Source of the DNA: Candidatus Daviesbacteria bacterium RIFCSPHIGHO2_12_FULL_37_16
GTDB lineage: Bacteria > Patescibacteriota > Microgenomatia > Daviesbacterales > UBA10151
Length of the DNA: 35,497 bases
Assembly: GCA_001776785.1 (NCBI GenBank)
Contig: MFDF01000004.1
Coordinates: 9,339-44,835 of the forward strand
Reading direction: 5' to 3'
In this document: positions 1-7,794 of the stretch, in pieces
Layout: each line of letters opens with the position of its first letter
Position numbering within the stretch: position 1 is the first letter of the stretch
Notes under the pieces: model-generated
What the model was told of the DNA's origin: nothing
The model's input: only the letters and a program-made list of their open reading frames with translations
Database searches by the model: none
Translations under genes and position numbers: made by a program

Positions 1-181
1 CACAATTAATTTTTCAAAACAGGGCCAAGCTCCAGTAAAGCTCCACGGGGTCTTCTTGTCCAAGTATGGGAAGGCCGCATCTTCACAGCCATTGCAATTT
101 CACCGAGTCTATCCTCAAGACAGTCGCTAAGTCGTTCTACCATTCGTGCGGGTCTGAACTCACCAGACAAGGAATTTCGCT

Positions 182-579
182 CTTCCTTTTTTTTATGTTA
201 AATGTGGCTGAGTTAATTGCCACTTCTGCTAATCGCTTAGCAGTTCGGACTATATCTTCCTAATTCTTTAAGTTAAAAAGAGTAGGTCTGACGTATAGTC
301 TCTGAGGGTTCTACAGCGGTAGGCTGTAATCTTCCCTGCTGATTTACTCCACCGAACAGATTGTCACCATATTTGATGTGCGAAGTGTGCGATGGGAATG
401 TAGATTTAGAAATAGGATGTGGGACTAAAAAATCTCACCTCTCACTTCTTTTTTCCATCTTCTTACATCTAACTTCTCACTTCTAACTGGTACTGTCGGA
501 TACTGAGTTTTTCCAGCATATAGTCAGATTCAAAAATCACTAACACCAAAAACGTTTAACTCTCCTAAAGCAACGAATT
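182..579 (-). ncRNA. Group I intron in 23S at E. coli U1931/A1932, no ORF
   Basis: The exon reads CTATAAGAGTCCTATGGT up to base 580 and resumes as AGCGAAATTCC at 181. This is the known L1931 insertion site. The 5' exon ends in U and the intron ends in G (complement of base 182), as group I splicing requires. The P7 strands are visible: CAGAGACTATACG (about 293-309) and AAGATATAGTCC (247-258) pair through GACTATA/TATAGTC. No endonuclease is encoded. The intron's 5' half (about 430-487) is filled with GAAGTGAGA-type word repeats, so a peripheral loop has been colonised. P1 was not resolved. Confidence 0.85.
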
Positions 580-974
580 ACCATAGGACTCTTATAGTTA
601 AAGCCGCCGTTCACCAGAACTTAGACCAGAAACTCACTCATTGATTACTCTCAGAGGTCATCTCCAATTTTAATTTACTGGCACTGGGCAGGTGTCAGCC
701 CCTATACATCTCTTTTCAGATTAGCAGGGACCTGTGTTTTTGATAAACAGTCGCTCAGCGTCATTTATTGCAACCCGTATTTCTACGGGCAGGACATCTC
801 GCTAACTTACGTCCAGCTATATTGCCGAGTTCCTTAAGGATAGTTCTCTCGATAGCCTTTGTATACTCAACTCGCCCACCTGTGTTGGTTTTAGTACGGG
901 TTCTCTATGTTTCCATTACGAATCTTTTCCTGAAAACAGAAAAACTCTTTCTTCCGACATCACAACTTGTATTT

Positions 975-1041
975 TTTAGCTATCAGCTGAGCTGACTAAA
1001 GCCAGTCAAACTGATCACTAAAATCAGCGTAACTGACAGCT
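975..1041. repeat. CAGCT/CAGTC-type palindromic words inside 23S
   Basis: In a 23S stretch corresponding roughly to E. coli 1530-1600 there is an extra, self-complementary segment. It contains TAGCTATCAGCTGAGCTGAC and further CAGT/ACTG words. It resembles the repeat at about 23825-23885, which has TCAGCTATCAGCTTTCAGAC. It is probably an expansion-segment insertion that folds as a hairpin. The boundaries are approximate. Confidence 0.45.
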
Positions 1042-1420
1042 TGTAGAAGCGGATTTGCCTGCCTCCACTAACTTGTTGCTTGTACCAGCGTATAGCTGGC
1101 AAAGATTTTCCTACTCTGTTCATCCTTAATGGCTTCCTGATTTTGATTTCTCAAAACTTCAAAACTTGTCAAACATAAAAAAGTACAGGAATTTTAACCT
1201 GTTGTCCATCGGCTAATCCACTAACGTGGCCTGACCTTAGGACCGACTAACCCGACCCTGATTAACATGGGATCGGAAACCTTGGGCTTTCGGCTTGAAT
1301 GTTTCTCACATTCATACGTTACTCATACCGGCATTCTCACTTCTAAACGTTCCACCAAGCCTCACAGCTTAGCTTCATAACATTTAGAACGCTCCCCTAC
1401 CACCTCGCCTGCAAGGCGAG

Positions 1421-1537
1421 AATGTCCAATTTACAATTTTCAATTTACAATAAAATTTTAATTTCTTAATTTTCAAATGTTTGAAACATTTGAATTTTGA
1501 AAATTCATTGATAATTGGTACTTGATCATTGAAAATT
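1421..1537. repeat. AT-rich IVS-like insertion in 23S helix 45 region
   Basis: Between the strand following CCGAAGCTACG and the GGTAGGGGAGCG motif, E. coli has a short helix 45 tip. Here about 117 bp of AATTTTCAATTTACAA-type words is inserted, bounded by two small hairpins (CTTGTC..GACAAG at about 1538-1554 and CTCGCC..GGCGAG at 1403-1420). The insert forms a long imperfect hairpin around CAAATGTTTGAAACATTTG. Helix 45 is a classical site of intervening sequences that are cut out by RNase III without religation. Whether this one fragments the rRNA is not visible. Confidence 0.6.
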
Positions 1538-2244
1538 CTTGTCCTGCAGACAAGATTCGTAGCTTCGGTAGCAAGCTTAGCCCCGATACGTTGTCGGCGC
1601 TCAATTCCGTAGTAGACCAGCGAGCTGTTACGCTATCTTTAAAAGGTGGCTGCTTCTAAGCCAACTTCCTGGCTGTCTAAGGAACTAAACTTCCTTTAAC
1701 ACTTAGCTTGCATTTAGGGACCTTAACTGACGATCTGGGTTGTTTCCCTCAGGACCGCTCCGCTTAGCCGGATCGGACTGACTCCTGCTACAAAACATTG
1801 GTATTTGAAGTTTGATTGGAGTGACGACATTGCTGCCGCCAAATCCATCCAGAGCTCTACCCCCAATGTTATTACACAGGGCTATACCTAAATATATTTC
1901 GGGGAGAACCAGCTATCTCCGTGTTCGCTAGGCATATCACCTCTAACCACATGTCATCCCAACCTATTTCCACAGATACGGGTTCGGGCCTCCAACCGCC
2001 TTTCGGCGGCCTTCACCCTGCACATGGTTAGCTCACACGGTTTCGGGTCTATAAGTTATGACTAATCGCCCTTTTAAGGCTTGCTTTCACTACGGCTTCC
2101 CCGCCTTGACGGGTTAGCCTTGCCACAACAAATAACTCACCGGTTCATTCTTCAATAGGCACGCGATCATCCTCGATAAATCGGGACTTTCGCTGCTTGT
2201 CAGCATACGGTTTCAGGTACTATTTCACTGAGCGTTCCGCTCTT

Positions 2245-2284
<40 letters not shown>

Positions 2285-2776
2285 CGAAAGTATATTTAGT
2301 CTTAGCAGATGGTCCTGCCGGATTCACCCAGGATTACTCGTGTCCTGAGCTACTTGAGGGATCAACCACGCAAACTTAACTTTTACTTACAGGACTGTCA
2401 CCTTCTTTGGTCAAGCTTTCCAGCTTGTTCTGTTAGTTAAATTTGTCGCTACTGTTGCCTCACAACCCCATACGGGTCATTCGCTTGCGCGAATGCCTGG
2501 TGTATGGTTTAGACTGTTCCCATTTCGCTCGCCACTACTTAGGGAATAACTTTTGTTCTCTTTTCCTGTGCTTACTTAGATGTTTCAGTTCGGCACGTAC
2601 CCTCCGTTAACTTATGAATTCAGTTAACAGTCCCCGATAAATCGGGGGGATTACTCCATTCGGAATCTTGCGGATCAAAGCTTTTTGGCAGCTCCCCGCA
2701 AATTATCGCAGCCTAATACGTCCTTCTTCGGTACTTTCGACCAAGGCATCCACCGTACGCCTTATTGTTGAGTAAA

Positions 2777-3092
2777 TTTTGGCTCCAAATTTAATAATTT
2801 GGCCTTCCATTTATTAGAGATACTAGATTGTTAGATTCTAGATACTAGTTAAAAACTAACATCTTGCTATCTAGTTTCTAGCATCTCATTATTTGTCGTA
2901 TTCACATTTCAAAGTACAAATACTAGGATCTTGCACCTAGATAGTGAGTTTCAAATTAATTTTGAAAACCATTATCTATTTACTAATTCCTGCCTAAATT
3001 TTTAATTTTCAATTACAAATTTTTAATGAATTTTTAAAATTTAAATATTTTAATTTCATTTCAAATTGTAAATTTCGAATTTTAAATTAAAT
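2777..3092. repeat. Spacer upstream of 23S, filled with word repeats
   Basis: There is no gene here. Positions 2812-2890 form a long imperfect hairpin of CTAGATACTAG / CTAGTTTCTAG words. Positions 2995-3090 are AAATTTTTAATTTTCAA-type words. On the minus strand this is the leader between tRNA-Ala and 23S, and it probably contains one arm of the 23S processing stem. The partner arm lies outside the window. Confidence 0.6.
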
Positions 3093-3167
3093 TGGTGGAC
3101 CCGAGAGTTCTTTGCTTCGCAAAACATAGTGCCTTTCAGTTGCACTATGAACGAACCTCCGGATCTG
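3093..3167 (-). other. Displaced tRNA 3'-end fragment with hairpins
   Basis: Downstream of tRNA-Ala on the minus strand, GGGTCCAC recurs and here reads GGGTCCACCA, a tRNA 3' end with CCA. The intact tRNA-Ala ends GGGTCCACAG without CCA. Between the copies lie two hairpins: CATAGTGC..GCACTATG, and TTGC-GAA-GCAA followed by AGAACT. This could be an insertion that duplicated the tRNA terminus, or the remnant of a second tRNA. The AGAACT next to the GCGAAGC hairpin recalls the structured element at 20144-20219. Confidence 0.35.
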
Positions 3168-3240
3168 TGGACCCAAGGAGGATCGAACTCCTGACCTCCT
3201 CATTGCAAATGAGGCGCTCTACCAACTGAGCCATGGGCCC
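3168..3240 (-). tRNA. tRNA-Ala (anticodon TGC)
   Basis: A complete cloverleaf is visible on the minus strand: acceptor GGGCCCA / TGGGTCC, D-arm GCTC..GAGC, anticodon arm CCTCA-TTTGCAA-TGAGG, T-arm with GTTCGATC, and discriminator A. CCA is not encoded. It lies between promoter 3359-3387 and the 23S, as the second tRNA of the usual 16S-Ile-Ala-23S order. Confidence 0.95.
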
Positions 3241-3358
3241 AAACTTGACATATTAAATTTTAAATCTGAGGGATGCAACGCTTGTGTGCCGCCAGCTGGC
3301 GGACCAAGCTGGGGTTAATTATCGTCGTTGTTTCTCGCAATAATCATTCGTAAAAAGG

Positions 3359-3387
3359 ATTTTAGCAAAAGCGAGAGGCTATGTCAA
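3359..3387 (-). promoter_or_regulatory. Promoter of the tRNA-Ala / 23S unit
   Basis: On the minus strand there is TTGACA, a 17-bp spacer, then TAAAAT. The first part of the spacer (TAGCCTCT) nearly repeats that of the 16S promoter (CAGCCTCT), and both begin GGTTGACA. The -35 box overlaps the TGA stop of the upstream gene, again as in the 16S promoter. It fires toward tRNA-Ala, about 110 bp away. Confidence 0.8.
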
Positions 3388-3896
3388 CCAACTGCAAGAG
3401 GAACATTTGGCAGCTTATCATTTATAAAGGCATCATATTGAATTTGGGCAAAACCAATGTCCTGGACTACTTCTATCTCACCTTTTTTATTCAGCTGTCT
3501 GCCAAAAGAGCGTATATATTCAGTTTCTCCATAAATTCTTACGCCTTGGGGGTAAATTGTAGTACTAATAAGTCTGGTTAACATTTCTTCTCCCAAATCT
3601 CCCAGAGTAACTATAGCAAGAATGTCTGAATTGCCAGCAGATACTGCGTAAATTAAACCAGATTCTCTTTCCTCCTGCGGAAACTGCTGAAACTTCAACC
3701 AATTCCTCTGCTGGAAATTTACTGGTAAACGCTGAGAAAGAGATTCTGGAATAGTAGATAGACCTAATATGTGATCTTCACTTACATCAGCCGACCACAT
3801 GGTATCATCCTGCAATGTATCAATCCATTCATCTCTAATTTTTACTGCAGTTTCTGGAGATTTATAGTTTTTCAAATCAAGCTCATTTGCTGCCAT
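3384..3896 (-). CDS. Hypothetical protein, 170 aa
   Basis: I do not recognise this soluble, acidic protein. It has no signal peptide, membrane segment or cysteine cluster. Visible features are a Trp/Gln-rich centre (NWLKFQQFPQEERESG), a hydrophobic core strand (SDILAIVTLGDLGEEML) and a C-terminal stretch that alternates polar and hydrophobic residues. The start is supported by a good promoter upstream (TTGACA, 17 bp, TAGTAT) ending 11 bases before the ATG, so the leader is very short. Its stop codon overlaps the -35 box of the 23S promoter. It is divergent from the pilin-like cluster. Nothing in the context gives a function. Confidence 0.65.
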   Translation of the reverse strand: MAANELDLKNYKSPETAVKIRDEWIDTLQDDTMWSADVSEDHILGLSTIPESLSQRLPVNFQQRNWLKFQQFPQEERESGLIYAVSAGNSDILAIVTLGDLGEEMLTRLISTTIYPQGVRIYGETEYIRSFGRQLNKKGEIEVVQDIGFAQIQYDAFINDKLPNVPLAVG

Positions 3897-3907
3897 CTAT
3901 ATTCTGG

Positions 3908-3936
3908 ATACTAAACCAAGCTTTTTTATTTGTCAA
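3908..3936 (-). promoter_or_regulatory. Promoter for the 3384-3896 gene
   Basis: TTGACA (3931-3936), 17 bp, TAGTAT (3908-3913) on the minus strand. The -10 lies 11 bases from the start codon. Its -35 is 5 bp from the -35 of the divergent plus-strand promoter, so the two may compete or share regulation. Confidence 0.65.
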
Positions 3937-3941
3937 TCTGC

Positions 3942-3971
3942 TTGACACTGCTTCTATATATTTAATATTGT
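3942..3971 (+). promoter_or_regulatory. Promoter for the pilin-like cluster
   Basis: TTGACA (3942-3947), then an 18-bp spacer and TATTGT (3966-3971), seven bases before the ATG at 3979. An alternative -10 is TAATAT at 3963. The position implies a leaderless or nearly leaderless transcript. Confidence 0.5.
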
Positions 3972-3978
3972 TAAGGTA

Positions 3979-5856
3979 ATGCCCCAAATAATTTCAAATT
4001 TTAAATTTAAAATTTTAAATTCCCAGAATGGGTTCGTTCCTATTGCCCTACTCTTATTTTTAGTTGCTTCTATTGGACTTGGTACTTACTTAGTACAGCA
4101 AAGAACTAATATTTTACCTTTTGCTCTTGATGATAATAATTGTGAGAATGGTTATAGATTTTTAGGAGGAGATGCAGGTGATGATAATAACTGGGTCAGA
4201 GATGAGGAGTGTGATGACAGTAATGATGATTCAGATGATAGCAGTGATAATGAAGATAGATATGAAGGACCAGGATGTGATGGGAAAGATAGTGTTATTG
4301 GGGTCTGGGAAGGAGATAATCTGGTAGATGTCAAGGAAAATTTTGGCAGAGTTCCTGGAGAATGTGGCAATCCTAAAGAAGATTCAGGTGGTAGCGGTGG
4401 AGGAAAAGGAGGAGGGAATACCAAACCAGAAGGAGATTATGAGGGGCCTGGTTGCGATGGAAACCATTCAGTTATTGGAGTTTTTAAAGGAGAGGAACTT
4501 TTAGAAGTACGCGAGGATTTTGGAGTAATCGCTGGACAATGTGGGAATCCTAATGAGGATGGATCTCCAGGCAATACAGGAGCAACAAACCCTGATGAAT
4601 TTACTAGCAAGGACCCTGATTTTTATAATGAGGCTGTCTGTGATGAAAATAAAGTAAAAAGAGATGGGACTACTGTTGATAATTGTTCAGATTCTCCTCT
4701 AGGTTTTAGCTGTGTTGAAAAAAATGGTGGTGCAAAATGCGTCAAAAACAGCTCCACAAGCGGTGCTGAGGAGGAGGATACTACTACTTTAGCCTGCAAA
4801 GATAATCCTGATGGAGTGCTTAAACCTGAGGGCTATACCTGGATAGCTTTTTGCAGTTCTAACTGTTCTACCAATGAGCAGTGCAAAGGTAAAGCCCAAG
4901 TGAAAGGCAGTGTAAACCCTGAGACTGCTTATTGGTGCTATGGAGGTAAATGTTTGAATTTGGTTCCAAATGGAGATTCCCAGATTAGTGATAAAAAGAG
5001 AGTAGATGAAAATAAAAAAGCTACTGATGCAGGTGCAGCTATTGTTAAAAATGCCCCTGGGACTAGCTTAAATACTGATGATCAGAACCTGTCTCAATAT
5101 TTATCTGACATTAACAAAAATGTTCAGGATGCCAGGACTAGTGGGAAAAACACAACTGAATTGGAAACTGCTGCAGCCAGAGCTAAAAAGCTGGCCGAGG
5201 ATGCACAGACTGCAATTAAAAACTGTCTGGCACAATCTAACCAGCAAAGTTGTGAATCCCAGGTGCATGAGCTCTATAATCAGGCTAAAGTTGCATCCAG
5301 GCTAACTGCATACCAGACTGTCCAGGCTGGTGTACCAAACACTTGTGCCAAGATAGACTTTGGGATCCAGCCATTTATAACTGCAGGCAATGGTCAGAGA
5401 GAGTTTTTGTGCAATGATTCAACAAGTAAAAAAGTGTTGAGAACTTATGATCTGGCTGGCAATCCTACCCAAATCCAGGCTAGCTTTGACCTAAATAGTC
5501 CTGATAACTACCCTGACAATATTAAAAAGCATGTGTCTGATGCCAGGAAGCTGGTTTTGGGAAGCTCATCTGCAAGCAGTTCTCCAAGGGCATCCAGTTC
5601 TCCAACCTCTAACCCTGGTGCAATTTATACTACAGTTTCTGCAGCAAAGGATGCCTGCAAGAAACTGGTTAATACCAAATGGAATGACAGCACTAATAAA
5701 TGCCAGGTAGATTGTGGGACAGGATCAAGTACTACCTGGAATAAAGGTCAATGTGTGAGCAACTGTCCAAGTAATACTGACTCTGAAAATGTTTCTGGAG
5801 TTGGTAAGTACTGTACAACTGGTGGAATCTATCCATTTCCTATCTATCAGAAATGA
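3979..5856 (+). CDS. Large Cys-rich surface protein with pilin-like N-terminus
   Basis: 625 residues. A short Lys-containing leader ends QNG, followed by a hydrophobic helix (about residues 19-38), in the style of a type IV prepilin but lacking Glu at +5. After it comes GTYLVQQRTNILPFA, closely matching the N-terminus of the 10559-11746 protein, so both probably share an export or anchoring signal. The extracellular part starts with an acidic Asp/Ser tract and then two direct repeats of about 39 residues (95-133 and 154-192), each YEGPGCDG..SVIGV..C-GNP, with a Gly-rich linker. An Ala/Lys helical region (about 340-430) and a Ser/Pro-rich stretch precede a Cys-rich C-terminus. Many cysteines suggest disulphides. 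The leader codons come from AT-rich word repeats (3988-4024). It is translationally coupled to the next gene by ATGA. The function is unknown; adhesion or envelope decoration is a guess. Confidence 0.75.
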   Translation: MPQIISNFKFKILNSQNGFVPIALLLFLVASIGLGTYLVQQRTNILPFALDDNNCENGYRFLGGDAGDDNNWVRDEECDDSNDDSDDSSDNEDRYEGPGCDGKDSVIGVWEGDNLVDVKENFGRVPGECGNPKEDSGGSGGGKGGGNTKPEGDYEGPGCDGNHSVIGVFKGEELLEVREDFGVIAGQCGNPNEDGSPGNTGATNPDEFTSKDPDFYNEAVCDENKVKRDGTTVDNCSDSPLGFSCVEKNGGAKCVKNSSTSGAEEEDTTTLACKDNPDGVLKPEGYTWIAFCSSNCSTNEQCKGKAQVKGSVNPETAYWCYGGKCLNLVPNGDSQISDKKRVDENKKATDAGAAIVKNAPGTSLNTDDQNLSQYLSDINKNVQDARTSGKNTTELETAAARAKKLAEDAQTAIKNCLAQSNQQSCESQVHELYNQAKVASRLTAYQTVQAGVPNTCAKIDFGIQPFITAGNGQREFLCNDSTSKKVLRTYDLAGNPTQIQASFDLNSPDNYPDNIKKHVSDARKLVLGSSSASSSPRASSSPTSNPGAIYTTVSAAKDACKKLVNTKWNDSTNKCQVDCGTGSSTTWNKGQCVSNCPSNTDSENVSGVGKYCTTGGIYPFPIYQK

Positions 5857-6125
5857 TTAAACAAAAAGGAATAGCATCTATCTTAATAGTCATAATAGTA
5901 CTAATAGCTGCGGCGGCAATTGGCTATTTTATTTTTATGGCTAAACTCAATCTGGGGACCCGGACTGAGTCTTCCCCTACTTCATCAAATGAGTTAACTT
6001 TGCAGGATTACAGGGGGACGCAAAAAGACCCAAATGATAAAAGATATGATTTAGTAAAAGAAAAATATGATTTAACACCTGAGCAGCTGGAGATTTTATC
6101 CAGAGTTGCAGAAGGAGACAGATAG
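5853..6125 (+). CDS. Small pilin-like membrane protein, 90 aa
   Basis: MIKQKG is followed by a strongly hydrophobic helix (about residues 7-28) and then a polar tail of about 60 residues ending in a charged helix (YDLVKEKYDLTPEQLEILSR). The K-Q-K-G leader resembles the Q/K-x-G prepilin-type signal of its neighbours. The start overlaps the stop of the upstream gene (ATGA, 5853-5856), which fixes the start and implies coupling. It is probably a minor pilin-like or membrane-anchored partner of the large protein. I do not recognise a family. Confidence 0.65.
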   Translation: MIKQKGIASILIVIIVLIAAAAIGYFIFMAKLNLGTRTESSPTSSNELTLQDYRGTQKDPNDKRYDLVKEKYDLTPEQLEILSRVAEGDR

Positions 6126-6137
6126 GGAGAATGAACA

Positions 6138-6446
6138 ATGTCCAATGAACAATTATCAATTAAGAAAAAAATTGAACGTTCATCATTGATCATTGATCAT
6201 TCACAAAAGGGGTACTCAAGCATGTTAATACTTTTTTTTGTAGTTATCTTAATTTTTATAATTTGGGAAGTTTCCCAGTCAATCACCAGGTTTGCCCAAA
6301 GGGATAGTGAATTTTTTGATAAATTGTCCATAACAGGAAGGGCTGGCCAATCCCCAAACCCAACAAGCTGCCCTGGGGGGGCTGCAGATTGTGAAGACAG
6401 GTTTGATGTTTTCAGGACTAATGATGATGGGAGCAAGAGATTATGA
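6138..6446 (+). CDS. Small pilin-like membrane protein, 102 aa
   Basis: The leader of about 28 residues is unusually long and ends SQKG. It is followed by YSSMLILFFVVILIFIIW (membrane helix) and a polar tail with two Cys (TSCPGGAADCED). The leader codons are made of word repeats (CAATGAACAATTATCAATT and TTGATCATTGATCATTC, about 6131-6203), so the n-region of the signal is repeat-derived. A start nearer the helix is possible, but no better initiation codon is visible. It overlaps the next gene by ATGA. It belongs to the same operon as its neighbours; the role is unknown. Confidence 0.6.
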   Translation: MSNEQLSIKKKIERSSLIIDHSQKGYSSMLILFFVVILIFIIWEVSQSITRFAQRDSEFFDKLSITGRAGQSPNPTSCPGGAADCEDRFDVFRTNDDGSKRL

Positions 6447-7096
6447 GAATATTTGTATATTTTATACTGGCTTTAACTTTAACTTTTACTATATTTTTAG
6501 CATTCAAAACTCAGGCAGCTGAAGAATCCAAGTCTGCTAAAAGACTTAATGTAACACAAAAGTACTTAAAATCTTTAGATAGCTATAGGGATTTAAAGTC
6601 AGAGAAAGCTTTAAAGCTTTTAGAGACTGCAACAACCAGGCTGACCAAGGCTGTAGAAGCTGGCAGGAGGTGTCTGGTTGAGCCTGATGCAGACCTAAGA
6701 GAAGCCTGCAAAGATGTACTGGCTTCTGATTATAGCTATGCTAAACAGGTTTACAGGCTTATTAAATATTATGCAATTGCAGAGGGTAAAACTGTAATTT
6801 GTGTTAAAGCTGATTTGGGGGTAGGACAAGTTTTACTGGCTAAAGGGTTTAACTCTACTATTGCAGCAAGGGAGGCAACTCTGGGAGCAAATCCAAAAGA
6901 GACAGGAAGGACCAAGCCACTGCAGGTATTTTTATGCGCTGATTCCAAAGGGCAGAGAAAACTGAGGGTGCAGGATGGTTCAGGAACCTGGCTTCCCCTA
7001 TCCCCTGAAGATAAGATAAGGCCAGAACTGCAGATTAATAATTTGCCTGGAGATGAAAGAGTAAGTGAGCTAGAGACAAAAGTCGGGCTTAAGTAA
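6443..7096 (+). CDS. Secreted helical protein, 217 aa, hypothetical
   Basis: It has an N-terminal signal peptide (hydrophobic residues 4-20, cleavage likely after TQA at about 26). The mature part is a Lys/Ala-rich helical region (about 30-115) containing a Cys pair (CLVEPDADLREAC), then a domain with one Cys in ICVKADLG and one in FLCADSKGQRKLRV. The start overlaps the previous stop (ATGA), so it is coupled. The segment ending FLCADSKGQRKLRV echoes REFLCNDSTSKKVLR in the 625-residue protein, and both have a Lys/Ala helix before it, so the two may be related in their C-terminal halves. The role is unknown; it is presumably extracytoplasmic with the neighbouring proteins. Confidence 0.7.
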   Translation: MRIFVYFILALTLTFTIFLAFKTQAAEESKSAKRLNVTQKYLKSLDSYRDLKSEKALKLLETATTRLTKAVEAGRRCLVEPDADLREACKDVLASDYSYAKQVYRLIKYYAIAEGKTVICVKADLGVGQVLLAKGFNSTIAAREATLGANPKETGRTKPLQVFLCADSKGQRKLRVQDGSGTWLPLSPEDKIRPELQINNLPGDERVSELETKVGLK

Positions 7097-7123
7097 TTTA
7101 AAATTTGAAATTAAAAATTTTCA

Positions 7124-7438
7124 ATGAAAATTAAAAATTTAAAATTAAAAATTAATCAAAGAGGTATGCTGCCATTGGTCATGGTGCTTTTTGCTGGTTT
7201 TTGGATCCTTTTTTCCATTGGGTTTTTAGACAGATGGTATTTTAAGTTAAATAAACCATTTTTAGCATCTAATCCTGTGATAACTTCTGAATATTTAGCT
7301 TCACAAAATGATCCAATTGACTATACCTGCATTGATCAGGATGATGTGGACTGCGGGATTGATAATGAGGGCGAAGCCCTCTTGCTTCGCAATGAAGGAG
7401 ATGGAATCCAGTCAAACAATTTAGCAAGTGCAGAGTAG
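7124..7438 (+). CDS. Pilin-like membrane protein, 104 aa
   Basis: A basic leader (MKIKNLKLKINQRG) is followed by the hydrophobic stretch MLPLVMVLFAGFWILFSIGF and a short acidic tail with the Cys pair CIDQDDVDC. Leader and upstream spacer (7097-7160) are AAAATTAAAAATTTAAAATT-type repeats, so the positive n-region is encoded by intergenic repeat sequence. A small palindrome (GAGGGCGAAGCCCTC, then TTGCTTCGCAA, 7368-7392) also sits in frame near the C-terminus. It is probably a minor pilin-like component; no family recognised. Confidence 0.6.
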   Translation: MKIKNLKLKINQRGMLPLVMVLFAGFWILFSIGFLDRWYFKLNKPFLASNPVITSEYLASQNDPIDYTCIDQDDVDCGIDNEGEALLLRNEGDGIQSNNLASAE

Positions 7439-7446
7439 AATTAAGA

Positions 7447-7794
7447 ATGAAGAATTCAGAAATCAGAATGAAAAAGCAAATCAAAAAAACTCTTAACTCT
7501 GCACTCTTAACTCTGCAATCCCAACAGGGTGTTGTCCCTATTATTTTAATAATAGCAGGAGTAATAATTGCCTTAGCAGTCCTGGTAACCATTCTTAGAT
7601 TCAGTCTGGGAGGATCCAAAAAACCCTCTACAACTACCCAATCAACTTCCAAACCAACTGCTATTGCCCAGGCTAGTTCATCTCCTTTAGCTGAGATTGT
7701 TGACCCTGGTGATGAATGCGAAGCTTCTTGTGAAGAAGAGTTAGAGGGGGAAGGTGATGGAGTCAAAGCTTCAGATTTAGATGGAGAGAGTTAG
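7447..7794 (+). CDS. Pilin-like membrane protein, 115 aa
   Basis: The leader of about 34 residues contains NSALLTLQSQQG and is followed by VVPIILIIAGVIIALAVLV (membrane helix), a Ser/Thr-rich linker and a strongly acidic tail with CEASC. The first 25 codons consist of GAATT/CAGAA words and the repeated CTTAACTCTGCA (about 7439-7515), so again a repeat family supplies the leader. It is the last gene of the plus-strand run and overlaps the 3' end of alr by four bases, tail to tail. Function unknown; an envelope protein. Confidence 0.6.
   Translation: MKNSEIRMKKQIKKTLNSALLTLQSQQGVVPIILIIAGVIIALAVLVTILRFSLGGSKKPSTTTQSTSKPTAIAQASSSPLAEIVDPGDECEASCEEELEGEGDGVKASDLDGES

Noticed and set aside
66-995. 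Open reading frames on the plus strand of 23S (66-263, 768-995)
   Set aside because: They lie antisense to 23S exons or inside the group I intron core, have no family resemblance and no initiation signals.
4152-4424. Minus-strand Pro/Ser-rich ORF at 4152-4424
   Set aside because: It is the antisense of the Asp/Gly-rich part of the 625-residue protein, and its composition is explained by that.
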